Shown piece by piece: positions 24,606 to 33,837 of a stretch of DNA of 64,000 nt. A program made the translations under genes and the position numbers. The stretch is from NCBI GenBank assembly GCA_947492995.1, contig CANLOU010000002.1, forward strand, positions 310,001 to 374,000, in the 5' to 3' direction. Within the stretch, counting starts at the first letter, position 1, and the number at the start of each line of letters is the position of its first letter. Below the pieces are notes generated by a model. The model saw nothing but the letters and a program-made list of their open reading frames with translations, was not told the DNA's origin and did not search any database. Source of the stretch: an uncultured Litoreibacter sp. Its GTDB lineage: Bacteria; Pseudomonadota; Alphaproteobacteria; Rhodobacterales; Rhodobacteraceae.

Positions 24606-24633
24606 GCGGCGCCCTTTGGGAGGAGGGCGCCGC
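24606..24633 (+). terminator. Intra-operon hairpin
   Basis: GCGGCGCCCT (24606-24615), an 8-base loop, AGGGCGCCGC (24624-24633), then ATTTCT. The T run is weak, so partial termination or mRNA 3'-end protection after the binding-protein gene is more likely than a full stop. Confidence 0.6.
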
Positions 24634-24675
24634 ATTTCTACCTATTCTGATGGACGACCACGGGGGTGTGCCACG

Positions 24676-25155
24676 ATGATCCGCGCAATCACATTTGCTT
24701 TGGCCCTTGGCCTGTCCGCGTCCGTGACGCAGCCCGTGCTGGCGGGCGACCCGATTATCGGGTTTGAAGAAACCGACCCGCAAATGTCTGCCGCCATCAA
24801 GAACGCCCACCGGACCCTGCCGCATTTTTATCGGCAGGCGCAGGGCAAGCTGTCCTCGGGGGAGTTCACCGTAAAGGTGGCCTTTCCGGTTGAGGGGGGC
24901 GGGAACGAACATATCTGGGTCTCGCTGCTGGCGCGGTCTGGCAAGAACATGGAAGGCCGGTTGCTGAACAACCCGGTCAACGTGCCCTACAAGATCGACC
25001 AAAAGGTGGAGTTCACCGAAAGCAGCCTGTCGGACTGGTCCTACTGGGGCAGCGACGGAAAACTACATGGAAATTACACGACGCGGGTCATGTTGCCGCA
25101 TTTGTCAGCCGCCGACGCGGCCCAGATGCGGGCAATACTTGCCCCGCTGCCGTAA
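24676..25155 (+). CDS. DUF2314 periplasmic protein
   Basis: 159 residues with a signal peptide (about 1-23, cleaved near VLAGD). The body (HFYRQAQGKLSSGEFTVKVAFPVEGGGNEHIWVSLLAR ... VPYKIDQKVEFTESSLSDWSYW) matches the DUF2314 domain, function unknown. It is in the same direction as the transporter genes and only 12 bases before the DUF1330 gene, so it is part of the operon. The open frame extends upstream to 24616, but the signal peptide fixes the ATG at 24676. Confidence 0.8.
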   Translation: MIRAITFALALGLSASVTQPVLAGDPIIGFEETDPQMSAAIKNAHRTLPHFYRQAQGKLSSGEFTVKVAFPVEGGGNEHIWVSLLARSGKNMEGRLLNNPVNVPYKIDQKVEFTESSLSDWSYWGSDGKLHGNYTTRVMLPHLSAADAAQMRAILAPLP

Positions 25156-25167
25156 GGAAAACAAAAG

Positions 25168-25455
25168 ATGCCCAAAGGCTACTGGATGGTGCATGTCACC
25201 GTGACCGACCCGGACAATTACGCGGAATATGTGCGTCTTGATACGCCCATTGTCGAGCGGTTCGGCGGCACCTTCCTGGTGCGCGGCGGCACCTCCCAGG
25301 CGCCTGAGGCCCCGCAGAAAGACCGCCACGTCGTGGTGGAATTCCCCAGCTACCAAGCGGCGCTGGATTGCTACAATTCCGAGGACTATCTGGCAGCGGC
25401 CAAGATCCGCATGGCCAATTCTGAAAGCGACATCGTTGTCGTCGAGGGGACCTGA
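25168..25455 (+). CDS. DUF1330 protein
   Basis: 95 residues, the full DUF1330 fold (a dimeric alpha-beta barrel related to the Dabb and ABM domains): GYWMVHVTVTDPDNYAEYV, GGTFLVRGG, VVVEFPSYQAALDCYNSEDYLAA. Its biochemical role is not established. It overlaps the next permease gene as TGATG, so it is translationally tied to the transporter. Confidence 0.88.
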   Translation: MPKGYWMVHVTVTDPDNYAEYVRLDTPIVERFGGTFLVRGGTSQAPEAPQKDRHVVVEFPSYQAALDCYNSEDYLAAAKIRMANSESDIVVVEGT

Positions 25456-26771
25456 TGGCTGACGCGACATATACCGGCCCGCAAGGCGCTGAAGGGGCCT
25501 CCGGCACCCTGACCACCGCCGACGGCAAGCCGTTGAAAGCCGCATTGAACGCGGCGCAATCCAAAGCCCGGCGGCGGGCCTTCTTTCTGGTGGCGCCGCT
25601 GTTTTTGTTCGTCTTGTTCACATTCGTGGCCCCCATCGGGCAGCTTTTGTACCGCTCCGTTCATAACCCCGGCTTCACCACCCACACGGATTTGAGCACC
25701 AAGGTGCAGACGCCGATTATGGTGGGGCTGCGCGGCTGGTTTGATGACAACCCGCGCGGCACTGAGCCGGACGAGGCGGCTTACGCGGCGTTGGTCGGCG
25801 ACCTTGTTCTGCTGCGCGAACTCAAGGCCCCGGGCTCTGTTGGCACGCGGATCAACTATGAACGCTCCGGGTCGCGGTCAATGTTCACCAAGGCCGCGCG
25901 GCGGGCGGAAAGGCTGGAGCCCCCCTTCAAGGAGGCGATGCTGGATCTCGACGAGGACTGGGCCGACCCCGAAATGTGGTCAGCCATGCGCGGCGCGTCC
26001 TCGGCCTATACGCTGAGCTTCTATTACGCGGCCCTGGACCGCACCGTCGGGATTGACGGCAGCGTGACGCAGGTCGACCCGAAACGGCAGGTCTATGTGA
26101 AGCTGTTCCAGCGCACGTTGTTTTTGTCGCTGCTCATCACCTTTGTCTGCTTTGTGCTGGCCTACCCGATCGCGCATCTGCTGGCGACGCTGCCGCTGCG
26201 CTACTCAAACCTGCTGATGATCTTTGTGCTGCTGCCGTTCTGGACCTCGCTGCTGGTGCGAACGACCAGTTGGATGGTGCTGCTGCAAAGTCAGGGCGTG
26301 GTCAACGACGCGCTGGTGGGCACAGGTGTTCTGGCCGACGAGAACCGCATCCAGATGATGTATAACCAGACCGGCACGATTGTGGCGATGGTGCATATCC
26401 TGCTGCCTTTCATGGTGCTGCCTCTGTATTCCGTGATGCGCCCGATCAACCCAAGCTATGTGCGCGCCGCGCGGTCGCTGGGGGCAACAAGCTGGACCGC
26501 GTTCCGCCGCATCTATTTCCCGCAAACGGTGCCGGGCATCGGGGCAGGGGCGTTGCTGGTCTTCATTCTGGCCGTTGGCTACTACATCACGCCCGCCTTG
26601 GTTGGCGGGGCGGATGGGCAGCTGATCTCGAACCTGATCGCGTTCCACATGCAGAAATCCCTGAACTGGAGCCTTGCCGCAGCGCTTGCCTCGATCCTGC
26701 TCTTCGGGGTGCTCATATTGTATTGGCTCTACGACCGGCTCGTGGGCATCGACAACCTGAAGCTAGGATAA
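25455..26771 (+). CDS. ABC transporter permease, PotB type
   Basis: 438 residues. One half of the membrane channel. An N-terminal cytoplasmic tail, one membrane helix at about 35-60, a large soluble loop (about 65-210), then five helices carrying the EAA-type loop (VRAARSLGATSWTAFRRIYFPQTVPGIGAG). The long first periplasmic loop is typical of the larger PotB-like permeases of Rhodobacterales. Coupled to DUF1330 upstream by TGATG. Confidence 0.9.
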   Translation: MADATYTGPQGAEGASGTLTTADGKPLKAALNAAQSKARRRAFFLVAPLFLFVLFTFVAPIGQLLYRSVHNPGFTTHTDLSTKVQTPIMVGLRGWFDDNPRGTEPDEAAYAALVGDLVLLRELKAPGSVGTRINYERSGSRSMFTKAARRAERLEPPFKEAMLDLDEDWADPEMWSAMRGASSAYTLSFYYAALDRTVGIDGSVTQVDPKRQVYVKLFQRTLFLSLLITFVCFVLAYPIAHLLATLPLRYSNLLMIFVLLPFWTSLLVRTTSWMVLLQSQGVVNDALVGTGVLADENRIQMMYNQTGTIVAMVHILLPFMVLPLYSVMRPINPSYVRAARSLGATSWTAFRRIYFPQTVPGIGAGALLVFILAVGYYITPALVGGADGQLISNLIAFHMQKSLNWSLAAALASILLFGVLILYWLYDRLVGIDNLKLG

Positions 26772-26870
26772 CCCCATGTTAAGGTTAACGCGCCCTTCCC
26801 AAAGCAAAGCCCAGCCCGTTTCGTTTTGGCAAAAATACTCAAATCCGACATCTGCCGGAGGCACCGTCTA

Positions 26871-27782
26871 ATGGCCCTACCATCGCATGCAGACACATTG
26901 GAACGCGTCTGGCATTATGCCTATCTGGTCATCTGCGGCCTGATCTTTTTGTTCCTGATCGCCCCGATCCTGATCGTGATCCCCCTGTCGTTCAACGCGG
27001 AGCCCTATTTCACCTTCACCGAGAAGATGTTGAAGCTGGACCCCACGGGCTACTCGGCGCGGTGGTATGACTTGCTGTTGACCTTTGGCATGAACGAGCC
27101 CGACGTCGCACGCGATGGCAGTTGGTGGGCGGATGCCTGGGCCAACTCGGCTTGGATCAACGCGGCCAAGAACTCGGTCATCATCGGCTTCTTTTCGACC
27201 TTGCTGGCCACCGTGCTGGGCACGGTTGCAGCGCTTGGCCTGTCGCGCCCGGAAATGCCTTATCGCCGCTCGATCATGGCCATTTTGATCTCGCCGATGA
27301 TCGTGCCGATCATCATCACCGCGACGGGGCTGTTCTTTTTCTACTCGGCCACGGGACTGGCCAACAGCTACCCCGGCATCATCATGGCCCATGCCACGCT
27401 GGGCATTCCGTTTGTCATCATCACGGTGACGGCCACGCTGGTGGGCTTTGACCACTCGCTAACCCGCGCGGCGGCGAACCTTGGGGCCAACCCGACCACT
27501 ACCTTCTTCAAAATCACCATGCCGCTGATCCTGCCGGGCGTTATCTCCGGCGCATTGTTTGCTTTCGTGACCAGCTTTGACGAGGTGGTGGTGGTACTGT
27601 TTGTGGCCGCGCATGACCAGCAAACCATTCCCCGCCAGATGTGGAACGGCATCCGCGAGCAGATCAGCCCCGCAATCCTGTCGGTGGCGACCATTCTGGT
27701 CATTATCTCGATCCTGCTTCTGACCACCGTGGAAATCCTGCGCCGCCGGTCCGAGCGGCTGCGGGGCATCTCGCCCGGCTAA
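26871..27782 (+). CDS. ABC transporter permease, PotC type
   Basis: 303 residues, second channel half. Six hydrophobic segments and the EAA loop (TRAAANLGANPTTTFFKITMPLILPGVISGALF). Start at the ATG at 26871 after GGAGG; an earlier in-frame start at 26826 is not preceded by a ribosome site. A 99-base gap separates it from PotB, without a terminator, so it is probably still in the operon. Followed by a perfect inverted repeat. Confidence 0.9.
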   Translation: MALPSHADTLERVWHYAYLVICGLIFLFLIAPILIVIPLSFNAEPYFTFTEKMLKLDPTGYSARWYDLLLTFGMNEPDVARDGSWWADAWANSAWINAAKNSVIIGFFSTLLATVLGTVAALGLSRPEMPYRRSIMAILISPMIVPIIITATGLFFFYSATGLANSYPGIIMAHATLGIPFVIITVTATLVGFDHSLTRAAANLGANPTTTFFKITMPLILPGVISGALFAFVTSFDEVVVVLFVAAHDQQTIPRQMWNGIREQISPAILSVATILVIISILLLTTVEILRRRSERLRGISPG

Positions 27783-27793
27783 TGTCTCCGATT

Positions 27794-27812
27794 GGTAAAC
27801 AGCGTGTTTACC
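27794..27812 (+). terminator. Inverted repeat after the transporter operon
   Basis: GGTAAACA, three-base loop GCG, TGTTTACC, then ATTTTA. The weak T run allows either a terminator or a dyad operator for the Hint gene downstream. Confidence 0.5.
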
Positions 27813-27897
27813 ATTTTACCTCCCAGCGCCACGTTACCGCCCCTTTTTCAGATGACATATTGTCTCAAGGTGGGGGCCAAAGCTGGATTTTAGAGCC

Positions 27898-28413
27898 GTG
27901 TCAGAGTTTGGAAGTTTTACCGCAGGAACATTGATCCTAACCCCCAGGGGCGATCTTTTGGTGCAGGACCTTGTTGCCGGCGACTTGGTCGAAACCCTCG
28001 ATCACGGCGCGCAGCCGGTGCGCGTGACCCGCAAGACCAAAGTGGTCACGGACACCCACACCGCCCCCATTCGGTTTCGCGCGGGCGTGCTCAACAATGA
28101 ACATGACCTGATCGTGGCCCCGGACCACCGCATCCGCTTTGCGGGCTGGCAGTCCGACCTGCTGTTTGGAGAGCAAGAAGTGTTTGTCCCCGCAGCCGCT
28201 TTCGTCAACCACGATACTGTGCAGCGTGAGGACCCCATGCAGGTGACCTACCACCAACTTTGGCTCGATATGCCCGAGGTGATCTTTGCCGAACGCGTCC
28301 CCACCGAATGCGGTGCCTCGTTGGACACGATCTCTGACAAAAATGCGGGGCGGCCAAAGGCCGTTTATCACGGGCTTCAACCCCATGAGGCCGAGGTCTT
28401 GCTGGCCCTTTAG
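27898..28413 (+). CDS. Stand-alone Hint-domain protein
   Basis: 171 residues, GTG start. Almost the whole protein is a Hint (Hedgehog/intein) domain: FTAGTLILTPRGDLLVQDLVAGDLVETLDHGAQPVRVTRKTK, then NEHDLIVAPDHRIRFAG. The usual nucleophilic Cys/Ser at the splice junction is replaced: the domain begins G-T-L where inteins have Cys. In Rhodobacterales such domains are common at the end of RTX proteins; here it stands alone. Function unknown. It converges on the AEC transporter gene and overlaps it by four bases. Confidence 0.8.
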   Translation: MSEFGSFTAGTLILTPRGDLLVQDLVAGDLVETLDHGAQPVRVTRKTKVVTDTHTAPIRFRAGVLNNEHDLIVAPDHRIRFAGWQSDLLFGEQEVFVPAAAFVNHDTVQREDPMQVTYHQLWLDMPEVIFAERVPTECGASLDTISDKNAGRPKAVYHGLQPHEAEVLLAL

Positions 28414-29339
28414 GGCAGAACCAATAGCCAGCCCGTGATCGTCAACACCGAGAGTGCGGTGGCCGCCAACACGGCAGATGCCGCGACCCGCATCGCCACC
28501 CCGTACATGCTTGCGAAGATATAGGCGTTCACGCCCGGCGCCATGGAGGCGGTCAGGACAGAGGACCGCATCGCTTCGGTGCTCAGGCTCAGCTGGTCCG
28601 AGAAGCTATAGGACAGGGCGGGGCGCAGCAGCAGCGCCAACAGGCAGATCATGATGACGGGGCCCAGGTCCCCCTCGAATTTATATTGCGCCAGCATGCC
28701 GCCCAGCGCGAAGATCGCCGCCGGAAGGGCGGCACGGATCATCAGCCCCAGCGCGTCGTCGGCGACTTTGGGGATCGTCAGGTCAAAGATATTCACCACA
28801 AAGCCCGCCGCGATTGCGAGGATCAGCACGTTGTGGAAGATGGCGTTGATGACGGCCTTGATGGTGGCCAGTGGCGCCTCGCCGCGGTGTTTTACGGTCT
28901 CCATCACCAATATGCCCAGCCCGTAGCAAATCGGCGCGTTCAACGCGATCAGCGCATAGTTGGGGTCCAACGCCTCCTTGCCGTAGGCGCGCTCCGTGAT
29001 GGGCAGGCCCAGCAGCACCGAGTTGGCAAACATGCAGCAGAACCCGATGGCCACGCTGTCCTCCAACGGGCGTTTGAAAATCAGCCGCGACCCGGCCATG
29101 CCAAGGAAGAACATCAGCACCGTCGGCACGTAGTAGGAGGATAGCAGCCTAGGTTCGAAATAGGCGCCCAGCTCCAACCCCGCGATGGCCTTGAACAGCA
29201 GGCAGGGGATGGCGAATTGCTGGGTGAATTTCATCAACCCATCGACGCCGGTGGTCGGGAAGGCCTTGTATTTCACCGCGAGATAGCCGCCAGCGATGAC
29301 CAAGAACACCGGCAGGATGATCTCCAAAAGGACGCTCAC
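28410..29339 (-). CDS. AEC-family transporter
   Basis: 309 residues, ten hydrophobic segments. Auxin efflux carrier family: VLLEIILPVFLVIAGGYLAVKYKAF at the N terminus, IPCLLFKAIAG, FANSVLLGLPI, and SMAPGVNAYIFASMYG near the C terminus. Likely moves an organic acid or amine out of or into the cell; the substrate cannot be told. It overlaps the stop of the metallo-hydrolase gene by four bases, so the two are transcribed together. Confidence 0.88.
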   Translation of the reverse strand: MSVLLEIILPVFLVIAGGYLAVKYKAFPTTGVDGLMKFTQQFAIPCLLFKAIAGLELGAYFEPRLLSSYYVPTVLMFFLGMAGSRLIFKRPLEDSVAIGFCCMFANSVLLGLPITERAYGKEALDPNYALIALNAPICYGLGILVMETVKHRGEAPLATIKAVINAIFHNVLILAIAAGFVVNIFDLTIPKVADDALGLMIRAALPAAIFALGGMLAQYKFEGDLGPVIMICLLALLLRPALSYSFSDQLSLSTEAMRSSVLTASMAPGVNAYIFASMYGVAMRVAASAVLAATALSVLTITGWLLVLP

Positions 29340-30130
29340 GCGGTGGAGATCTCGATGACCATCCCGTCATAGGCGGGGGTGACGTGGTCGGGGGTCTCGG
29401 CCTTCACCGTCTCGTAGTCCAGATCAATATGCATGTTGGTCAGGACGGCCTGTTTCGGCTCCAGATCCGCAATCCAGTCCAACGTGTTGTCCAGATGCGA
29501 ATGGCTGGGATGAGGGGTGCGGCGCAGCGCGTCGATAATCAGCACATCCAGCCCGTGCATGGCCTTGCGGCCTGTGTCCAAATCCGACACGTCGGGCAGG
29601 TAGGCCACGTCATCAATGCGGAAGCCCAACGACCGGATGGTGCCGTGCTGCACCTCGAACGGCGTGAAGGTGATCGGGCCGCCGGGGCCGGTGATTGTGG
29701 TGTCGCCGTCGATCGTGTTCAACTCAAGGATCGGCGGGTAGCCGGACCCCGGTGGCGTCTCGAACACGTAGCCGAAGCGTTTGAGCAATGCGTCAGAGGT
29801 CTCACTATCCGCCCAGACCTTCACCCGCTCGCGCATGTTGAAAACCACCATGCGCAGATCATCAATTCCATGCACGTGGTCCGCGTGGGGGTGGGTGTAG
29901 ATCACGCCGTCAAGCCGCCCGACGCCAGTTGAGAGCAGCTGTTCGCGCAGGTCGGGCGAGCTGTCGATCAGCACCGTTGTGGTGCCATCGGGGCCGTCCT
30001 GTTCCACCAGCAGCGAACAGCGGCGGCGGCGGTTTTTGGGGTTCTTGGGGTCGCAATCGCCCCAATGCCCGCCAAGGCGGGGCACCCCACCGGACGAGCC
30101 GCAGCCCAATATGGTGAAGCGTCTGCTCAT
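29336..30130 (-). CDS. MBL-fold metallo-hydrolase, PhnP-like
   Basis: 264 residues. Metallo-beta-lactamase fold with the metal-binding HPHADH (HxHxDH) and later histidines (FEVQHGTIRS; TNMHIDLDYE). The N terminus TILGCGSSGGVPRLGG and the NRRRRCSLLVE block are those of the PhnP-like phosphodiesterase family found beside tatD and holB. Its substrate is probably a cyclic phosphodiester or phosphonate ester. It overlaps tatD by four bases. Confidence 0.9.
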   Translation of the reverse strand: MSRRFTILGCGSSGGVPRLGGHWGDCDPKNPKNRRRRCSLLVEQDGPDGTTTVLIDSSPDLREQLLSTGVGRLDGVIYTHPHADHVHGIDDLRMVVFNMRERVKVWADSETSDALLKRFGYVFETPPGSGYPPILELNTIDGDTTITGPGGPITFTPFEVQHGTIRSLGFRIDDVAYLPDVSDLDTGRKAMHGLDVLIIDALRRTPHPSHSHLDNTLDWIADLEPKQAVLTNMHIDLDYETVKAETPDHVTPAYDGMVIEISTA

Positions 30131-30909
30131 GCCGCTTTGGAGAACAGGCGGTTGAAATTTGCCTGCGTCTGGGCGGCGAAATCTGCGTAGTCCATGTTGA
30201 AGACTTCAGCGCCGACTTTGGCGGTGTGGGCGGTGTAAGCGGGTTCGTTACGCTTGCCGCGAAAGGGGGGCGGCGCAAGGTAGGGCGCGTCGGTTTCCAC
30301 TAAAATGCGGTCCACCGGGGCGGCGGCGAAGATGTCGCGCAAGTCTTGTGACTTGGGGAAGGCGGAGATACCGGACATGGACAGGTAGAACCCCAGATCA
30401 AGCGCCGCGCGGCCCAGTTCGGCGGAGGAGGAAAAGCAGTGCATGACACAGCTATAGGCACCTTTGGCGTGTTCCTCGCTCAATATCCGCGCCATGTCGT
30501 CATCCGCCGCGCGGGCGTGGATAATCAGCGGCAGGCCGGTTTGCCGCGCGGCCTCGATATGCACGCGCAGACTTTGCTGCTGAATGTCTTTGCTGTCGGC
30601 AGTGTAGTGGTAGTCCAGCCCCGTCTCGCCAATGCCTACGAATTTCGGGTGCGCGGCCAGTTTGACCAGCTCGTCCACGCTTGCCAGTGGCTCGTCGGCG
30701 GCGCTCATCGGGTGGGTGCCGGCGGCGTAGAAGACGCTGTCATAGCTTTCCGCAATGGCGCGGACCTGCGGCTCTAAGCGCAGCTTGGTGCAGATGGTGA
30801 CCATGCGAGTGACGCCCGCCTCATGGGCGCGGGCGATGATGCCGTCCCGGTCCTCGTCGAAATCGGGGAAGTCGAGATGGCAATGGCTGTCGGTAATTTC
30901 TGGGGTCAT
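30127..30909 (-). CDS. TatD-family metal-dependent DNase
   Basis: 260 residues. TIM-barrel hydrolase with the N-terminal metal site DSHCHLDFP, GIGETGLDYHY, the HARAADDD block, MHCFSSS and the final LVETDAPYLAP. Family members are 3'-5' exonucleases on single-stranded DNA or DNA and RNA ends. Nine bases after holB and overlapping the next gene; part of the dacC-to-AEC housekeeping transcript. Confidence 0.94.
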   Translation of the reverse strand: MTPEITDSHCHLDFPDFDEDRDGIIARAHEAGVTRMVTICTKLRLEPQVRAIAESYDSVFYAAGTHPMSAADEPLASVDELVKLAAHPKFVGIGETGLDYHYTADSKDIQQQSLRVHIEAARQTGLPLIIHARAADDDMARILSEEHAKGAYSCVMHCFSSSAELGRAALDLGFYLSMSGISAFPKSQDLRDIFAAAPVDRILVETDAPYLAPPPFRGKRNEPAYTAHTAKVGAEVFNMDYADFAAQTQANFNRLFSKAA

Positions 30910-30918
30910 TCCCGCCTC

Positions 30919-32040
30919 TTACGCTGCGGTTTTGCCCGCCACTTCATTCATCGTCAGAACCATATCAAGGATCAACGAGGATGGGTCAAGGTTCACCGCC
31001 TGCCCATGCCGCGCGCGCGCTGAGCTGGAGGCGCTGAGCGTGGCCCATCTGCGCGCCGCGTCTTCGTTCGGAGAAAGCCGCGCAAGGGTCAGCAACTCGC
31101 CCGACGCGGCTTGGTTTTCGACCATGCCAAGCCCCGCGCGCGACAGGCGCGACAGCGCCACATCAAAAAGGCGTAGCATCAGATCGAGACGTCCCTCGAC
31201 ATTGCGGGCCGCGGCCTTTTCGCCCAGCGCAATGGCGCGGGAGCGGTCGAGGCGGGGGAAGGTGTCGATCACCGAAATCAGCTCTTTATAGAGGGTCAGA
31301 CCATCGAGGTTCAGCAGCCTGAGCGCTTCACCAACGGAGCCGCCTGAGAGTTCCGACAAGGCGACCGCGTGTTGGTCCGCATCCGCGCCAGCGGCGTTCA
31401 GGGCGGTTGCCATATCGTCTGCGTTCAGGGTCTGGCAGCGCAATTCGCGGCAGCGCGACCGGATGGTGGGCAGCAGGCGGGACGGCTGATGCGAGACCAG
31501 CAGCAAGATGCAATCGGCGGGCGGTTCTTCAAGGACTTTCAGCAGCGCGTTGGCGGCAGAGACATTCATCTCGTCCGCCGCATCCACGATGACCACGCGC
31601 TTGCCGCCATCGGGGTTGGACATGGAAAAGAAGCCCTTGAGCTTGCGCACCTCATCCACGGTGATGACCGTTTTCAGCTTCTTGGCTTTTTCGTCCCAAG
31701 CACGCCGGAGCAGGAACAATCCCGGCTCTGACAGGGCCGCGATGCGTGAGGTCACGGGGTGGTTTTCGGGGATGTCCAGCGTATCCGGGGCAGGGGCGGC
31801 AAACATGCCGCCATCATCCTTGGGCGTCGCGATCAGGAACTTGGCCAAGCGCCACGCCAGCGTGGCTTTGCCGACGCCTTTGGGTCCCGTGATAAGCCAC
31901 GCATGGTGCAACCTGTCGTCGTTGAACGCGTCCAGAAACGCGGCCTCGGCGGGGGCTTGGCCGATCAGTCGCGCGGTCTCGCGCGGATGCGGGGCTCCGT
32001 CGATCTGGTCGGGGTTCGGGATGTCGTCGAAGTCGCTCAT
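30919..32040 (-). CDS. holB: DNA polymerase III delta' subunit
   Basis: 373 residues. Part of the clamp loader that opens the beta clamp. The AAA+ N-terminal domain has GPKGVGKATLAWRLA (Walker A), VVIVDAADEMN (Walker B) and LLKVLEEPPADCILLLVSHQPSRLLPTIRSRC (sensor 1 and SRC box). The zinc-binding cysteines of some delta' proteins are missing, as in many alphaproteobacteria. It overlaps tmk by four bases. Confidence 0.94.
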   Translation of the reverse strand: MSDFDDIPNPDQIDGAPHPRETARLIGQAPAEAAFLDAFNDDRLHHAWLITGPKGVGKATLAWRLAKFLIATPKDDGGMFAAPAPDTLDIPENHPVTSRIAALSEPGLFLLRRAWDEKAKKLKTVITVDEVRKLKGFFSMSNPDGGKRVVIVDAADEMNVSAANALLKVLEEPPADCILLLVSHQPSRLLPTIRSRCRELRCQTLNADDMATALNAAGADADQHAVALSELSGGSVGEALRLLNLDGLTLYKELISVIDTFPRLDRSRAIALGEKAAARNVEGRLDLMLRLFDVALSRLSRAGLGMVENQAASGELLTLARLSPNEDAARRWATLSASSSARARHGQAVNLDPSSLILDMVLTMNEVAGKTAA

Positions 32041-32648
32041 GCAAGGCGGTCTAGCACAACCTGCAAGACCAGCGCACCCACTTCATCCGCGCCGCGCTGC
32101 CCGTCGATCACGACGCAGCGGTCCGGGTATTCTTCGGCCAAGGCCAGAAAGCCCGCGCGCAGTTTGTGTTGGAAATCCGCGCCAAACTCTTCGAAACGGT
32201 CCTCCCCGCTGTCGCGGGCGAGGCCGCGTTCCAACGCGGTGTCAGGGTCCATGTCGATGATAAGCGTCAGGTCCGGTTCCGTGCCGATCATCTGCGCATG
32301 CAGGCTGTCGACCATCGCGCGGTTTTCGCCGCGCGTGGCCCCTTGGTAAACGCGGGTGCTGTCGGCAAACCGGTCGCAGACAACCACTTTGCCCTCTTTC
32401 AATGCGGGCGCGATGCGGCGTTCCAGATGGTCGCGCCGCGCGGCGGTGAACAGCAGAATTTCGGTCTCTGCCGACCAGCGGTCCGGCTCCCCTTCGACCA
32501 GCAAGCGGCGGATGTCCTCGGCCCCCGGCGATCCGCCGGGTTCGCGGGTTAGCACGACGCTGTGGCCCGCGGCCTCCAGCTTTCCGGCGAGCAGCCGCGA
32601 CTGGGTGGATTTGCCTGACCCGTCGATCCCTTCAAATGTGATGAACAC
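32037..32648 (-). CDS. tmk: Thymidylate kinase
   Basis: 203 residues. Phosphorylates dTMP to dTDP. Seen: P-loop FEGIDGSGKSTQSRLL, the DR(Y/H)-type segment VVCDRFADSTRVYQG, TREPGGSPGAE for substrate binding, and the lid LARDSGEDRFE. One base separates its start from the dacC stop, so the genes form one transcript. Confidence 0.97.
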   Translation of the reverse strand: MFITFEGIDGSGKSTQSRLLAGKLEAAGHSVVLTREPGGSPGAEDIRRLLVEGEPDRWSAETEILLFTAARRDHLERRIAPALKEGKVVVCDRFADSTRVYQGATRGENRAMVDSLHAQMIGTEPDLTLIIDMDPDTALERGLARDSGEDRFEEFGADFQHKLRAGFLALAEEYPDRCVVIDGQRGADEVGALVLQVVLDRLA

Positions 32649-33815
32649 CTAGCGCAGCGTGCCGGCTTGGGTCTGCAACCGGCCCGTCAGCTGGCGATAA
32701 AGCACTGTTGCGGCGGTGCGCACGCGGACCACAAAGCCGCCCTTCGGGACGGTTTCGGTCGCCACTAGGGGATGCACCACATCGTTGAAGCCGGGCACGG
32801 TGACGATCAGGTCGGCCACTTGGTCGCCCGCCTCAATCGGGGCCTCCAACGGGCCACGATAGGTGATCTTGGCCTGCACCCCGTCGCGGCCCAACACTGG
32901 GATCAGCGCCTTGACGTCTTGGGTGGTGGCCATGCCGACATTGGCGGCCTCGCCCATCCAGACCTCGGCGGTGGTCAACGGCACGCCCTTCTCGAACAGC
33001 TGCTTTTCGGCGAATTGGTTGAACGCCCAGTTGGTCATGCGTTCGGCTTCCTGGGCGCGCTGCGCCTCGCTGGTCAGGCCGGAGAAGACGAAAATGATGC
33101 GCCGCCCGTTTTGAATTGCGGAGCCCACAAGCCCGTAGCCGGCTTCTTGGGTGTGGCCGGTCTTCAAGCCATCCGCACCGATATTCAGCTTCAACAGCGG
33201 GTTGCGGTTAAACCGGTTTGAAACGGGGCTGTCCTCGTATTGGAATTCGCGTTCGGCAAAGTAGCCGTAGTATTGGGGGAACCTGGTCACCAGCCGTTTG
33301 GCCAGCGTCGCCAGATCGCGCATCGACATGCGGTGGCCCGCGGCGGGCCAGCCGTTTGAATTGGCGAAGCTAGAGTTGGTCATGCCCAATTCCTGCGCGC
33401 GCTGGGTCATGAACCGTGCAAACCCGGCCTCGGAGCCGTCCGGCGACAACCGCTCCGCCAAAGCAGAGCTTGCGTCATTGCCCGACAAGACGATCACGCC
33501 TCGGATCAATTGTTCAACCGTGGGGCGGTCCTTGGTTTCCAGAAACATTGTTGAGCCGCCATAGGCCGCCGAATGGGCCGAGACCGGCACGGCCTCGTCC
33601 AGGCTCAGCCGCCCGTCATCCAAGGCCTCAAAGACCATGTTCAAGGTCATCAGCTTGGACATGGACGCTGGTGGCAACGCCATATCGGCGTTCTTTTCCA
33701 TCAGGGTCTGGTCGGTGTTCACATCAAAGACGATGGCCGATTTGGCGGGGGTCTCGAACGCCCAAAGGGGCAGGGCGAACAGGAGGGCGATGATATACGT
33801 GGCAGCGCGGATCAC
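32649..33815 (-). CDS. dacC: D-alanyl-D-alanine carboxypeptidase (penicillin-binding protein 5/6 type)
   Basis: 388 residues with a signal peptide (about 1-19). A low-molecular-mass penicillin-binding protein that trims the terminal D-Ala from peptidoglycan pentapeptides. The S11 motifs are all present: the SMSKL (SxxK), SGNDASS (SxN) and GLKTGHT (KTG). A C-terminal PBP5 beta domain and an amphipathic tail (VRTAATVLYRQLTGRL) for membrane attachment follow. It lies between the SPOR lipoprotein and tmk on the same strand. The symbol is by family resemblance. Confidence 0.93.
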   Translation of the reverse strand: MIRAATYIIALLFALPLWAFETPAKSAIVFDVNTDQTLMEKNADMALPPASMSKLMTLNMVFEALDDGRLSLDEAVPVSAHSAAYGGSTMFLETKDRPTVEQLIRGVIVLSGNDASSALAERLSPDGSEAGFARFMTQRAQELGMTNSSFANSNGWPAAGHRMSMRDLATLAKRLVTRFPQYYGYFAEREFQYEDSPVSNRFNRNPLLKLNIGADGLKTGHTQEAGYGLVGSAIQNGRRIIFVFSGLTSEAQRAQEAERMTNWAFNQFAEKQLFEKGVPLTTAEVWMGEAANVGMATTQDVKALIPVLGRDGVQAKITYRGPLEAPIEAGDQVADLIVTVPGFNDVVHPLVATETVPKGGFVVRVRTAATVLYRQLTGRLQTQAGTLR

Positions 33816-33837
33816 AGGTCGGAAGCTCCTTGAAGCG

